Source: CAYOWK01 sp964407665 (lineage in GTDB: Bacteria; Pseudomonadota; Alphaproteobacteria; Caulobacterales; Hyphomonadaceae). From it: a stretch of 64,000 nucleotides of DNA. Numbering within the stretch: position 1 is the first letter of the stretch; each line of letters starts with the position of its first letter. Under the pieces are notes generated by a model. It did not search any database and was not told the origin of the DNA. It saw nothing but the letters and a program-made list of their open reading frames with translations. Positions 46,901 through 54,838 of the stretch are shown piece by piece. The DNA is taken from assembly GCA_964407665.1 (NCBI GenBank), contig CAYOWK010000003.1:1-64000 (forward strand), written 5' to 3'. The position numbers were made by a program, and so were the translations under genes.

Positions 46901-47541
46901 GCGCTGGACGAGCGGACCGCGCTCGACACGGTCGAGTCGAGCGAGCGCGCAAAGCCTTCGACCTGCTCGGAAACCTTTGAGACACGGTCTTCGAACAGCT
47001 CCCGGATATCGGCCTGTTCGACTTCCAGGGCGCGGGTGCGGGCCTGCACGCCCTCTGAAAGACGGGAGAGCGCCGCTTCCAGAGACTTCAGGGCAGAAAC
47101 TGTGGGGCCTGATCTGGATTCGGCCTCCAGAGACTCGATCCGGGAGTGCAGGGCGGTCTGAGCGCCTTCTAGCTGCTGCACGAAGCGCTTTACCTGCTCG
47201 ACAACCTCGGACTGCGATTTTCCCGATTCCTCGAGTTTGCCCAGCAAACCCAGAATCGATTTGTCGATTCCCGCCACAGCGCGTGAGCTGCGGAGATGGG
47301 TCGCGTCGAGCTTCTGGGCGAGCCTGTCGACCTCGGCCGAGATGCGTTTCAGAGCCTCGGGGTCGCGATCAGACGTATCGATCGTACGGATATCAATCTC
47401 ACCCGCCGAATCCGGAAAATCGTCCAGAAGCAGTGAGTTGAGGTATTGGCCAAGCGTCACGCCACGGCGCTCGGCACGCTCTCGCGCTGCCGAGCGTGCT
47501 TTGGGGTCTATCCCCTTCACGCTCCATGGCGCCTGGGTCAT
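43960..47541 (-). CDS. podJ: PodJ-like polar organelle scaffold (coiled coil, membrane helix, Sel1 repeats, peptidoglycan-binding domain)
   Basis: The 1193-residue product opens with the PodJ-type motif APWSVKGIDPKARSAARERAERRGVTLGQYLN. About 600 residues of predicted coiled coil follow, then an acidic linker, a single membrane helix (PLVASTALALAVAAGGAYTVM, about residue 840), a Pro/Ala linker, four Sel1-like repeats (GDPVAMHDYALELL, LVMAQYRLAKLYERGEGVPRD, NTKAMHDLAVFFAEGDAGP, LVDSQYNLAVLFEQGLGVSVDR), and a C-terminal peptidoglycan-binding-like unit (EIQRLLKSQGYTGPVSEAVRSFERERGLP). In Caulobacter, PodJ sits at the new pole and recruits PleC and pilus/holdfast factors. This version is longer than the Caulobacter protein. 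ATG 47541 was chosen over TTG 47568. Confidence 0.85.
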   Translation of the reverse strand: MTQAPWSVKGIDPKARSAARERAERRGVTLGQYLNSLLLDDFPDSAGEIDIRTIDTSDRDPEALKRISAEVDRLAQKLDATHLRSSRAVAGIDKSILGLLGKLEESGKSQSEVVEQVKRFVQQLEGAQTALHSRIESLEAESRSGPTVSALKSLEAALSRLSEGVQARTRALEVEQADIRELFEDRVSKVSEQVEGFARSLDSTVSSAVRSSSAPLTERLDQIEGAVTSVQRRMEGAFDRMSDAASRFELLETKAERAVSDTTWRMERALESTIGRSRTMSKELLDRVDAMEERTRGAVSALGDAMARIIDRMGRAERASQDTAQALQRSILSLDERLSQSERTPAPEIERLQATFQKRLDALADDLSRPIQAVRHDLEKRIEDVSRDRGQDRSDHLERALKAMQDRLSENEGRQSEAVATMGAQVDRLSRAVDDRLRTVEARDPSRSIEDVRREMLQLADRIEARIGAAENDARSSARNADAVRDLFSRMGETVDEQFKDLEKRSASAIDAVGEQVALVAERLQKRHEDDVRVLSSRIEQAAAEGGGLSTADLDNVVRRIDDRVQDSERRSADAIGQMGEQVARMGERLQSQQETALRTIEERLSESDRTHKSRLTDALADMSRRLDEIGEAGGAALAPIHKTVSSIAQRVAEIEDRGAPGQPARITTAPPAADPDDDIFVIEDAAPRTSRPNVESAAALDNDDDLAFVSDPDAVLALPGGEVGVEPPPFDADLFAEQSTGVSPAGIETIGIEEYSADDLAGGPGADANELDDLLDTDDMILEDASIDASFVGDLPPLDQADRPSAAYLEEARRAARHGRRIAAAPSGEIGRRRGIGRGPLVASTALALAVAAGGAYTVMRGKQEPASNDTLRQDPAAPQAAEGDPEAAASLLFADPAASEAGAADDMLEPVPAPAETTGSVAPAAAPPPAAQPVSLAEAAQDGDPVAMHDYALELLQAGERTRAVSLLKDAANDGLVMAQYRLAKLYERGEGVPRDIAQSRAWTEKAAIGGNTKAMHDLAVFFAEGDAGPQSYSAAVEWFRQASEHGLVDSQYNLAVLFEQGLGVSVDRTEAAYWFEVAGRAGDRDAVRKAQSLFAQLPPAEAEQIRRRARAYNPKPGIPLANGSFGVRSWEQPSATQKAEIQRLLKSQGYTGPVSEAVRSFERERGLPVTGEPTVSLLKQLQAAALAPVQ

Positions 47542-47559
47542 TGCCAGCTCCGAATCCCG

Positions 47560-47579
47560 CTGCGTCAAGGCTGACGCAG
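47560..47579. promoter_or_regulatory. Perfect inverted repeat 19 bp upstream of podJ
   Basis: CTGCGTCA (47560-47567), spacer AGGC, TGACGCAG (47572-47579). It could be a protein-binding dyad or a leader hairpin of podJ mRNA. It shares the TGACG/CGTCA half-site with the dyads around merR. Confidence 0.5.
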
Positions 47580-47659
47580 TTCTTGCCCGTGCGCCAGTTG
47601 GAGGTTGAGCCGGTAAAGAGGTGGTTAAAGGTTAACGAACAGGATTTTCGGAGCCTGAA

Positions 47660-47701
47660 TTGACCCTGCGGACACCTGACGTTACGAATCCGTATGCGTC
47701 A
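47660..47701 (+). promoter_or_regulatory. Candidate merR promoter with overlapping TGACG...CGTCA dyad
   Basis: TTGACC (47660-47665) and TACGAA (47683-47688) are 17 bp apart. The dyad TGACG (47677-47681)...CGTCA (47697-47701), with inner TACG/CGTA arms, overlaps the -10 area. This arrangement would suit autoregulation by the MerR protein, but the promoter match is weak. Confidence 0.4.
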
Positions 47702-47764
47702 AACCGACGCCGGTACCGGACTCAAGATTCGGTCGCGATAAATAAAGACTTCGGGAGGCAGAAT

Positions 47765-48223
47765 ATGAAGACCTACACGATCAGCGAGCTTGCGCGTGAA
47801 TTTGACGTCACACCGCGTGCTTTGCGGTTCTATGAAGACAAGGGACTGCTCAATCCAACGCGAGACGGTCTCAACCGCGTCTACTCCGCCACGGACCGTG
47901 CGCGGCTCAAGCTTATCCTGCAGGGCAAGAGCGTCGGCTTCTCCCTGTCGGATATCCGCGAGATGCTCGACCTCTACAAGCTTGAGGGCCACCGCGCCCA
48001 GCTCAAGCTGGCGGTTCGCAAGTCCCGCGACCAGATCCGCAACCTCGAGAAGCAGCAGCACGACATTGAGGCGGCTCTGGAGTCTCTGAGGGAAGGTATC
48101 CGCTGGTCGGAGCTGAAACTCTCGGAGCTCGGACCGAGCGCTGACGCCGAGCAATCTGCCCGCGCGTACGACCGCGTCGCCCGTGCCGGACTCGACGGAC
48201 AGAGCGCTTCCGTCGAGGGCTAG
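47765..48223 (+). CDS. MerR-family transcriptional regulator of the downstream fad genes
   Basis: From ATG 47765 (GGGAGG ribosome-binding site) the product is 152 residues. It has an N-terminal MerR winged helix (YTISELAREFDVTPRALRFYEDKGLLNPTRDGLNRVYSATDRARLKLILQGKSVGFSLSDIREMLDLY), a dimerisation coiled coil (LKLAVRKSRDQIRNLEKQQHDIEAALESL), and a short C-terminus without metal-binding cysteines. It is therefore more like the MerR regulators of acyl-CoA catabolism than metal sensors. It is followed by a beta-oxidation operon, its likely target, with palindromes in between. Confidence 0.85.
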   Translation: MKTYTISELAREFDVTPRALRFYEDKGLLNPTRDGLNRVYSATDRARLKLILQGKSVGFSLSDIREMLDLYKLEGHRAQLKLAVRKSRDQIRNLEKQQHDIEAALESLREGIRWSELKLSELGPSADAEQSARAYDRVARAGLDGQSASVEG

Positions 48224-48239
48224 AATTTTCCTGCGAGGC

Positions 48240-48271
48240 TGACGTTGCGTCACAAGCTGACGTGCACGTCA
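48240..48271 (+). promoter_or_regulatory. Paired palindromes, candidate operators of the fad operon
   Basis: TGACG-TTG-CGTCA (48240-48252) and the perfect 14-bp palindrome TGACGTGCACGTCA (48258-48271) lie five bases apart in the merR-acyl-CoA dehydrogenase gap. Their spacing puts them about two helical turns apart, suiting cooperative binding. Confidence 0.55.
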
Positions 48272-48295
48272 AACTGTGCAATGTCGCGTACCACG

Positions 48296-48325
48296 ACTGG
48301 CTCGCTGCCGGAACAGCGAGCCAGT
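48296..48325 (+). terminator. 12-bp perfect hairpin in the leader of the acyl-CoA dehydrogenase gene
   Basis: ACTGGCTCGCTG (48296-48307) pairs perfectly with CAGCGAGCCAGT (48314-48325) around loop CCGGAA. It ends 25 bp before the start codon and is followed by GCATTCATTT, a poor T-run. It could end merR transcripts or shape the fad leader. Confidence 0.45.
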
Positions 48326-48350
48326 GCATTCATTTGCAGGGTTGAGAGAC

Positions 48351-50129
48351 ATGCCAAGCTACCAGGCTCCGCTTCGCGATATCCGCTTTGTGCTCTTTGA
48401 TCTGCTCAAGGTCGAAAGTTACTCGAATCTTCCGTCCTTCTCCGACGTCTCCAGGGACGTGGTTGATGCAATCCTGGACGGCGCCGCGCAGTACGCCAGC
48501 GAGGTCCTGCAACCGCTGAACCTGACCGGTGACCGTGAAGGCTGCGTGCGCAACGCCGACGCCTCGGTCACCACGCCCAAGGGTTTCCGAGAAGCCTACC
48601 AGCAACTCGTCGATGGTCAGTGGCTGGCCATGTCGGTCGCGCCCGAGTACGGCGGGCAGGGCCTGCCGCGGGTCGTGGCGATGGCGTTCTCCGAGATGAT
48701 GTCGGCGGCGAACATGGCGTTCGCCATGTATCCAGGCCTCACGCACGGGGCCTATTCCGCCATCGAGGCCGGCGCTTCGGACGACCAGAAGCGCACCTAC
48801 CTGCCCAAGCTCGCGACCGGTGAGTGGTCCGGCACAATGAACCTGACCGAGCCGCAGTGCGGCACCGACCTGGGCCTGATCCGCACCAAGGCGGCCCCCC
48901 AGCCTGACGGGTCCTACAAGATCACCGGACAGAAGATCTGGATCTCTGGCGGCGAGCAGGATCTCGCACCGAACATCATCCACCTCGTTCTGGCCCGCAT
49001 CGAGGGCGCCCCGGAAGGCGTGAAGGGCATCTCGCTCTTCATCGTCCCGAAATTCATGGTCAATGCTGACGGCAGCCTCGGCGCCCGCAACCCGGTGGAG
49101 TGCGGCGGCCTCGAGGAGAAGATGGGCATCCACGGCAATGCGACCTGCGTGATGCACTATGACGGCGCTGTCGGCTATTTGGTCGGCGAGGCCCACAAGG
49201 GCATGCGCACCATGTTCGTGATGATGAACGAGGCCCGCCTCGGCGTCGGCATGCAGGGACTGGCGCAGGCCGAAGTCGCCTATCAGAACGCCGCCTCCTT
49301 CGCGCGCGACCGGGTGCAGGGCCGCTCCATCACCGGAACCAAGGCGCCGGAAAAACCTGCCGATCCGATCATCGTTCACCCCGACGTGCGCCGGATGCTC
49401 ATGGAGTGCCGCGCCTTCACCGAAGGCATGCGGGCGCTCGTCTACACGACGGCGCTGCAGGGCGACCTCCTGCATGTCTCGCCCGACGAGACCGTGCGCA
49501 TGAAGGCGGACGACCGGATGGCGATCCTGACGCCGGTCATCAAGTCGTACGCAACCGCCAAGGGCTTCGCCTGCGTGTCCGACGCGCTCCAGCTGCACGG
49601 CGGGGCAGGCTACACGCGCGAACTCGGCATGGAGCAGTACCTCCGCGATTCCCGGATCGCGATGATCTACGAGGGCACCAACGGCGTTCAGGCGCTGGAC
49701 CTGGTCGGGCGCAAGCTGGCGTCGAACGGCGGGCGTGCGGTGTTCGCCTTCTTCGCAGAGGTCGAGGAGTACCACGCCTCCATCGAGAACAAGCCCGGCA
49801 TGGAAGTCTACGCCGCCGGCCTGAAGACGGCCACGGAGCAGCTGAAGGACGCCACGATGTGGCTGATGCAGAACGGCATGTCGAACTTCGACAACGCCGG
49901 CGCATCGAGCCATGACTATCTGAACATGTTCGCGCTGACGGCGCTGGCGCAGGTCTGGGCCCGCATGGCCGAGGTCTCGCTGGGCCGGGAAGCCGACAGC
50001 TATTACGCCAACAAGATTGCGACCGCGAAGTACTTCTACGCGCGGGTTCTGCCGGATACGGCGGCCCACCTCGCAAGGGTCAAGACCGGAGCTGAAACTG
50101 TCATGGCGCTGCCGGCGGAAGCCTTCTAG
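48351..50129 (+). CDS. Acyl-CoA dehydrogenase, long (DmdC/FadE-like) type
   Basis: The 592-residue FAD enzyme performs the first step of beta-oxidation. It has LTEPQCGTDLGLIRTKA, KIWISGGEQD (FAD-binding), the arginine in RLGVGMQGLAQAEVAYQNA, and the catalytic glutamate in IYEGTNGVQALDLVGRKL near residue 430. An extra C-terminal helical domain makes it longer than classical acyl-CoA dehydrogenases, as in the DmdC-like family. ATG 48351 (MPSYQAPLRDIRFVLFDLL) matches the family N-terminus. The thiolase gene follows after 36 bp, and regulation by the upstream MerR is likely. Chain-length preference is unknown. Confidence 0.92.
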   Translation: MPSYQAPLRDIRFVLFDLLKVESYSNLPSFSDVSRDVVDAILDGAAQYASEVLQPLNLTGDREGCVRNADASVTTPKGFREAYQQLVDGQWLAMSVAPEYGGQGLPRVVAMAFSEMMSAANMAFAMYPGLTHGAYSAIEAGASDDQKRTYLPKLATGEWSGTMNLTEPQCGTDLGLIRTKAAPQPDGSYKITGQKIWISGGEQDLAPNIIHLVLARIEGAPEGVKGISLFIVPKFMVNADGSLGARNPVECGGLEEKMGIHGNATCVMHYDGAVGYLVGEAHKGMRTMFVMMNEARLGVGMQGLAQAEVAYQNAASFARDRVQGRSITGTKAPEKPADPIIVHPDVRRMLMECRAFTEGMRALVYTTALQGDLLHVSPDETVRMKADDRMAILTPVIKSYATAKGFACVSDALQLHGGAGYTRELGMEQYLRDSRIAMIYEGTNGVQALDLVGRKLASNGGRAVFAFFAEVEEYHASIENKPGMEVYAAGLKTATEQLKDATMWLMQNGMSNFDNAGASSHDYLNMFALTALAQVWARMAEVSLGREADSYYANKIATAKYFYARVLPDTAAHLARVKTGAETVMALPAEAF

Positions 50130-50165
50130 CCTTTCCGCCGCCGCCCCGACTTCAAGGAGAAACCT

Positions 50166-51371
50166 ATGCCCGAGGCCTATATCTACGACGCTGTGCGGAC
50201 GCCGCGCGGCAAGGGTAAGTCCAATGGTTCGCTGCACGAGATCACCTCGCTGCAGCTGGCGACCCAGGCCCTGAAAGCCATCCGGGACCGCAACAATCTC
50301 GATACGTCGAAGGTCGATGACGTGATCATGGGATGCGTCACCCCGATCGGCGAGCAGGGATCCGACATCGCCCGCACGGCCGTCCTGAACGCCGACTATG
50401 CGGAGACCGTCGCTGGCGTGCAGGTTGACCGGTTCTGCGCTTCGGGTCTCGAAGCCTGCAACATCGCTGCGGCGAAGGTCATGACCGGTGAGGCCGACAT
50501 GGCCATTGGCGGCGGCGTTGAAGCAATGTCGCGCGTTGCGATGGGATCGAATGGCGGCGCCTGGCCGACCAACCCCGAGATCGCAATGAAAGCCTACTTC
50601 GCACCGCAGGGCGTCAGCGCCGACCTCATCGCCACAAAGTACGGCTTCTCGCGCGACGACGTGGACGCCTATTCGGTCGAGAGCCAGAAGCGCGCCGCGC
50701 GCGCCTGGGCCGAGGGCCGGTTCAGCAAGTCGGTCATCCCCGTGAAGGACCAGCTCGGCCTGACCATTCTCGCGCATGACGAGACGGTGCGCGGCGACGC
50801 CACGATGCAGAGCCTCGGCGCGCTGGCCGCGTCCTTCGAGGCGATGGGCACGATGGCGTTCGACGATGTCGTCAAGCAACGCTATCCGGAGGTCGAGAAG
50901 ATCCGCCACGTCCACACGCCGGGCAACTCCTCTGGCATCGTGGACGGCGCCTCGGCCGTGCTGATCGGTTCGAAGGAGATGGGCGAGCAGCTCGGCCTCA
51001 AGGCGCGCGCGCGCATCAAGGGCTTTGCCTCCATCGGCTCCGAGCCGTCGATCATGCTGACCGGTCCGTCGCTGGTGTCCGAGAAGCTGCTGAAGAAGCT
51101 CGGCATGACCGCCGCTGACATCGACCTCTATGAACTGAACGAGGCGTTCGCCGCCGTTGTCCTGCGCATGATGCAGGCGCTGGATATTCCGCACGACAAG
51201 ATGAACGTGAATGGCGGCGCTATCGCCATGGGCCACCCGCTGGGCGCCACCGGCGGCATGATCCTCGGCACGCTGGTCGACGAGCTGGAGCGCTCCGACA
51301 AGGAGACCGGTCTGGCCGTCCTCTGCGTCGGCGCCGGTATGGGCACTGCCACTGTTATTGAGCGCGTCTGA
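50166..51371 (+). CDS. fadA: Acetyl-CoA C-acyltransferase (thiolase)
   Basis: The 401-residue thiolase has the nucleophile cysteine in DRFCASGLEACN (near residue 92), the catalytic His in NGGAIAMGHPLGATGG, and the proton-shuttle cysteine in LCVGAGMGTA. It cleaves 3-ketoacyl-CoA to acetyl-CoA. The AAGGAGA ribosome-binding site is strong. It lies between the acyl-CoA dehydrogenase and the fused hydratase/dehydrogenase (11 bp), completing the spiral. A biosynthetic acetyl-CoA acetyltransferase is less likely in this context. Confidence 0.92.
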   Translation: MPEAYIYDAVRTPRGKGKSNGSLHEITSLQLATQALKAIRDRNNLDTSKVDDVIMGCVTPIGEQGSDIARTAVLNADYAETVAGVQVDRFCASGLEACNIAAAKVMTGEADMAIGGGVEAMSRVAMGSNGGAWPTNPEIAMKAYFAPQGVSADLIATKYGFSRDDVDAYSVESQKRAARAWAEGRFSKSVIPVKDQLGLTILAHDETVRGDATMQSLGALAASFEAMGTMAFDDVVKQRYPEVEKIRHVHTPGNSSGIVDGASAVLIGSKEMGEQLGLKARARIKGFASIGSEPSIMLTGPSLVSEKLLKKLGMTAADIDLYELNEAFAAVVLRMMQALDIPHDKMNVNGGAIAMGHPLGATGGMILGTLVDELERSDKETGLAVLCVGAGMGTATVIERV

Positions 51372-51382
51372 GGAGCAGGACC

Positions 51383-53599
51383 ATGAACCTCGAAACCTTC
51401 AAGTTTGAGATCGACGCCGACGGCATCGCACTGGCGACCTTCGACGTTCCCGGCCGGTCGATGAACACGCTGACGGCGGCGGCCATGAAGGACCTTGCGG
51501 CGATTGCCGACGAGGTCTCCACCAACGCCGCCATCAAGGGCCTGGTGTTCACCAGCGGCAAGGCGTCCGGCTTCTGCGCGGGCGCTGACCTTGGCGAGAT
51601 GGGCGGCGGCAGTCTGACCTCCGGCGGCGGCGATCCCGAAGCCCAGCTTAAGTCGGCGTTCGATCGCGGCTTCGAATTCAACCGCGTGTTCCGCAAGCTC
51701 GAAACCTGCGGCAAGCCTGTTGCGGCGGCCATCAACGGTCTCGCCCTCGGTGGCGGCTTCGAGATGGCGCTGGCCTGCCACTACCGTGTGGCGGCGAGCG
51801 ACAATCCCAAACTGCAGCTCGGTCTGCCCGAGTCGAAGGTCGGCCTGATCCCCGGCGGCGGCGGCACGCAGCGCCTCCCGCGCCTGATCGGTCCGCAGGC
51901 CGCAGCGCCCTATCTGCTGCAGGGCAACTCGATGAAGGCGTCGGAAGCCGCCGGCATGAAGCTGGTCGAGCTGGCTCCGACGGCGGAACTGGTGGACAAG
52001 GCCAAGGCGTGGGTGAAAGCCAACCCCGGCGCCAAGCAGCCGTGGGACAACGGCACCCTGCGCGTGCCCGGCGGTCTGCCGCACTCGGACAAGGGCTCGC
52101 CCGTCTTCACCTTTGGCAACGCCATGCTGGCGAAGCAGACGTGGGGCAACTACCCCGCCCAGAAGCATATCCTGCAGGCCGTCTATGAAGGTCTTCAGGT
52201 TCCGATGGACGCGGCCCTGCGCATCGAGAGCCGCTACTTCGTGAAGACTCTGATGACGCCTGAAGCGCGCGGCATGATCCGCACGCTGTTCCTGTCGATG
52301 CAGGAACTGGGCAAGGGCGCCTCGCGTCCCGCGGGCGTTCCGAAATACGAAGTGAAGAAAGCCGTCGTGGTCGGAGCCGGTCTGATGGGCGCGGGCATTG
52401 CCTATGTGCAGGCCGCCGCCGGCATCGAGACCGTCCTTCTCGATATGTCCCAGGAAGCGGCCGACAAGGGCAAGGCGTACTCTCAGCGCATCGTCGAGAA
52501 GGACGTCTCGCGCGGCAAGATGTCGAAGGAGAAGGGTGACGCGCTGCTGGCGCTGATCACCCCGTCCACCGACTATTCGCTCGTGAAGGGCGCGGATATC
52601 GTCGTTGAGGCGGTGTTCGAGAACCCGGAGATCAAGGCCAAGGTCACGGCCCAGATCGAGGAGCATCTCGGCGAGACGGCTGTGATGGGCACCAACACAT
52701 CCACGCTTCCGATCACGGGTCTGGCGAAGGCGTCGAAGCGCCCGGCCAACTTCATCGGCATTCACTTCTTCTCGCCGGTCGAGCGCATGGGTCTCGTCGA
52801 GATCATCATGGGCAAGGAGACGACGCAGGAGACGCTGGCCAAGACGATGGACTACGTCCTCAAGATCCGGAAGACTCCGGTGGCCGTCAACGACCATCGC
52901 GGCTTCTACACCTCGCGCGTGTTCGGGACGTATCCGGAAGAGGGCATGACCATGCTGTCCGAAGGGATCGCGCCGGTCATCATCGAGAACGTCGGGCGCA
53001 TGTCCGGCATGCCGATGGGCCCGCTCGAAGTGTCTGACAGCGTCGGCAACGACACCGTGCTGAAGATCGGCCGCGAGTCCGCCAAGGCGGCTGGCAAGTC
53101 CTACGAGCAGAACCCGGTCGGCGACATCGTTGCGTGGGCCGTCGAGACCCACGGTCGCGTCGGGCGCAAGGCCGGCAAGGGCTTCTACGACTACAACGAG
53201 CAGGGCAAGCCCGAGCGCGTGTGGCCGGAGCTGACCAGCAAGCTGGGCGTGAAGATTGCCGAGTGCCCGCCTGACCTGAAGGAGGAGCTGACCAAGCGCT
53301 TCCTGTACCGCCAGTGCGTTGAGGTCGCCCGCTGCTTCGAGGAGGGCGTGATCCTGGATGCGCGCGACGCGGACGTGGCCTCGATCCTTGCCTGGGGCTT
53401 CGCGCCGTATTCCGGCGGCGTGTGCTCGTTCATGGACCTGAAGGTCGGCATCAAGCGCTTTGTCGCCGAGTGCGACCGTCTGGCGGACGCCTATGGCGAG
53501 CGGTTCCGTCCCAACGCGCTGCTTCGCGAGATGGCCGAGAAGGGCGAGACGTTCTACTCGCGCTTCGGACCCAAGGATCAGAAAGCCGCCGCAGCCTGA
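51383..53599 (+). CDS. fadJ: Fused enoyl-CoA hydratase / 3-hydroxyacyl-CoA dehydrogenase
   Basis: The 738-residue multifunctional enzyme carries an N-terminal crotonase domain (SGKASGFCAGADLGEM, INGLALGGGFEMALACHYRVA, GLPESKVGLIPGGGGTQRLPRLIG). A Rossmann dehydrogenase follows (VVGAGLMGAGIAYVQAAAGIETVLLD at about residue 330), with the catalytic His in FIGIHFFSPVERM, then two C-terminal dehydrogenase domains (VNDHRGFYTSRVF, GPLEVSDSVG). It performs the second and third steps of beta-oxidation. With the preceding dehydrogenase and thiolase it forms a full set. FadB versus FadJ naming is not settled by sequence. Confidence 0.93.
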   Translation: MNLETFKFEIDADGIALATFDVPGRSMNTLTAAAMKDLAAIADEVSTNAAIKGLVFTSGKASGFCAGADLGEMGGGSLTSGGGDPEAQLKSAFDRGFEFNRVFRKLETCGKPVAAAINGLALGGGFEMALACHYRVAASDNPKLQLGLPESKVGLIPGGGGTQRLPRLIGPQAAAPYLLQGNSMKASEAAGMKLVELAPTAELVDKAKAWVKANPGAKQPWDNGTLRVPGGLPHSDKGSPVFTFGNAMLAKQTWGNYPAQKHILQAVYEGLQVPMDAALRIESRYFVKTLMTPEARGMIRTLFLSMQELGKGASRPAGVPKYEVKKAVVVGAGLMGAGIAYVQAAAGIETVLLDMSQEAADKGKAYSQRIVEKDVSRGKMSKEKGDALLALITPSTDYSLVKGADIVVEAVFENPEIKAKVTAQIEEHLGETAVMGTNTSTLPITGLAKASKRPANFIGIHFFSPVERMGLVEIIMGKETTQETLAKTMDYVLKIRKTPVAVNDHRGFYTSRVFGTYPEEGMTMLSEGIAPVIIENVGRMSGMPMGPLEVSDSVGNDTVLKIGRESAKAAGKSYEQNPVGDIVAWAVETHGRVGRKAGKGFYDYNEQGKPERVWPELTSKLGVKIAECPPDLKEELTKRFLYRQCVEVARCFEEGVILDARDADVASILAWGFAPYSGGVCSFMDLKVGIKRFVAECDRLADAYGERFRPNALLREMAEKGETFYSRFGPKDQKAAAA

Positions 53600-53630
53600 G
53601 GCTTCGACCGCAACCGCAGAGTGACCATGG

Positions 53631-53661
53631 TCCGGCCCGCAGGCCTCGCTTGCGGGCCGGA
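53631..53661 (+). terminator. Probable terminator hairpin of the fad operon
   Basis: TCCGGCCCGCA (53631-53641) pairs perfectly with TGCGGGCCGGA (53651-53661) around a 9-nt loop, 32 bp after the fadJ stop. Only a short TTT follows, so termination efficiency is uncertain. Confidence 0.6.
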
Positions 53662-53806
53662 TGCTGTTTGATGGACCTAGTGACCGAAGGACGTCGGCTG
53701 CGTTCGACGCCCGTCACGCTTCAGTGGCCGTCCTGCGCCGACCCTGCTAAACCGCCGCTGATTTTGCGCCGCGAGCCGGCGCTCCTGCGCGAGACGGAGA
53801 CAAACG

Positions 53807-54397
53807 ATGAGCGTTCACGGCAAGGGGCAAACCATCGAACAGATGCTCGACGCCCTGGCGCGCCTTGGATTCCGTCTGGCGCCCAAGCGCACAATGGACG
53901 ACCTGACCAGCGAATGGGCCCGGGAACAGATCGAGCGGGATGGCTACGACATGATGCTTGTCGCCATGGGCGGCGACCTGATTGACCCGCAGACCTACGA
54001 AACGCGCGGCTTCATTTCGCATGATGTCTGGCATTTCGACTCCGCATGCATCGGAGCGACCGGCGACTATGCCCAGATTGTCGAACGTGCGGTCCTGCTC
54101 GCTGGCGGCGACCTGAAGCTGTCGGGCATCAAGGACGCGGTTGATGTGTTCGAAGGCGAGGCGTCGGTCGAGTGGCTGGTCGGAGGACGGCCCCAGCGTT
54201 CGAACCTGGCGGTCGAGGGCGACCTTGTGGATCCGAGACTGTTCGCGCTTCTCGACAACGAACTTGTGGCGGCTGGCTCCAGCAAACGCTTCTTCGCAGC
54301 CGTACTGGCGGAGGACGCGATCGTGGTCTGCTGTGCGGATGGCCGCAGGCAGTCCCTGTCCGATCTGACCGGGCTGGAATTCACGAGCCTGGCTTGA
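53807..54397 (+). CDS. Hypothetical soluble protein
   Basis: The 196-residue soluble protein has no signal or membrane segment. It opens IEQMLDALARLGFRLAPKRTMDDLTSEWAREQIERDGYDMMLVAMGGDLIDP. The stretch DYAQIVERAVLLAGGDLKLSGIKDAVDVFEGEASVEWLVGGRPQRSNL and a C-terminal FFAAVLAEDAIVVCCADGRRQSLSDLTGLEF suggest an alpha/beta fold. I do not recognise a family. It follows the fad terminator. Confidence 0.72.
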   Translation: MSVHGKGQTIEQMLDALARLGFRLAPKRTMDDLTSEWAREQIERDGYDMMLVAMGGDLIDPQTYETRGFISHDVWHFDSACIGATGDYAQIVERAVLLAGGDLKLSGIKDAVDVFEGEASVEWLVGGRPQRSNLAVEGDLVDPRLFALLDNELVAAGSSKRFFAAVLAEDAIVVCCADGRRQSLSDLTGLEFTSLA

Positions 54398-54512
54398 TCG
54401 TTGGTGCGGCGGCAGCAGGCTGTCGCATATCGAGTCGGGAAACGCTTGTGCTCCAATCTAAAACGCCGACACATGCCTTGACGCCACTCCGAAGCCCGCC
54501 GACGAGACCGAC

Positions 54513-54827
54513 ATGCCGGTAAAGCTCATCGTCGCCTTTCTCGTGTTTGCGCTGGGCGTGTTCCTGGTTTCCGCAACCAGCATCGCCGTTCTCAACATAC
54601 GCAAGGGAGGGCTCGATTTCAGGGGAGTCTTCGCGGGCGACCGCTTTGCCGTGTTCGCGGTAGCCGCCACGGTGTGGTCGCTGGCCGGTCTGGTCTACCT
54701 CATTCAGGCGGCCAGTCCCGGGTCGGTCGACTTGCCCAGAGTCCATGGCCCGGTTGTCGTTGCGGGCTGGTCAACGTCGCTCGCGCTCTGGCTGGCCGGT
54801 TTCCATGTGCTGGGTCGCAGGCGCTAG
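54513..54827 (+). CDS. Small three-helix membrane protein
   Basis: The 104-residue product has three hydrophobic segments (VKLIVAFLVFALGVFLVSATSIAVL, FAVFAVAATVWSLAGLVYLIQAA, GPVVVAGWSTSLALWLAGFHVLG) and a basic C-terminus. No family was recognised. It ends 11 bp before the convergent stop of the acyl-ACP synthetase gene. The 115-bp gap upstream shows no clear signal. Confidence 0.6.
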   Translation: MPVKLIVAFLVFALGVFLVSATSIAVLNIRKGGLDFRGVFAGDRFAVFAVAATVWSLAGLVYLIQAASPGSVDLPRVHGPVVVAGWSTSLALWLAGFHVLGRRR

Positions 54828-54838
54828 ACAGTCTCGGG

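Noticed and set aside
48330..51236. Long minus-strand open frame (968 codons) opposite the fad genes
   Set aside because: It mirrors clear acyl-CoA dehydrogenase and thiolase genes; His/Arg-rich composition and no domain signature mark it as a high-GC shadow frame.
51128..53152. 674-codon minus-strand frame opposite fadJ
   Set aside because: It is a shadow of the fused hydratase/dehydrogenase with biased composition.
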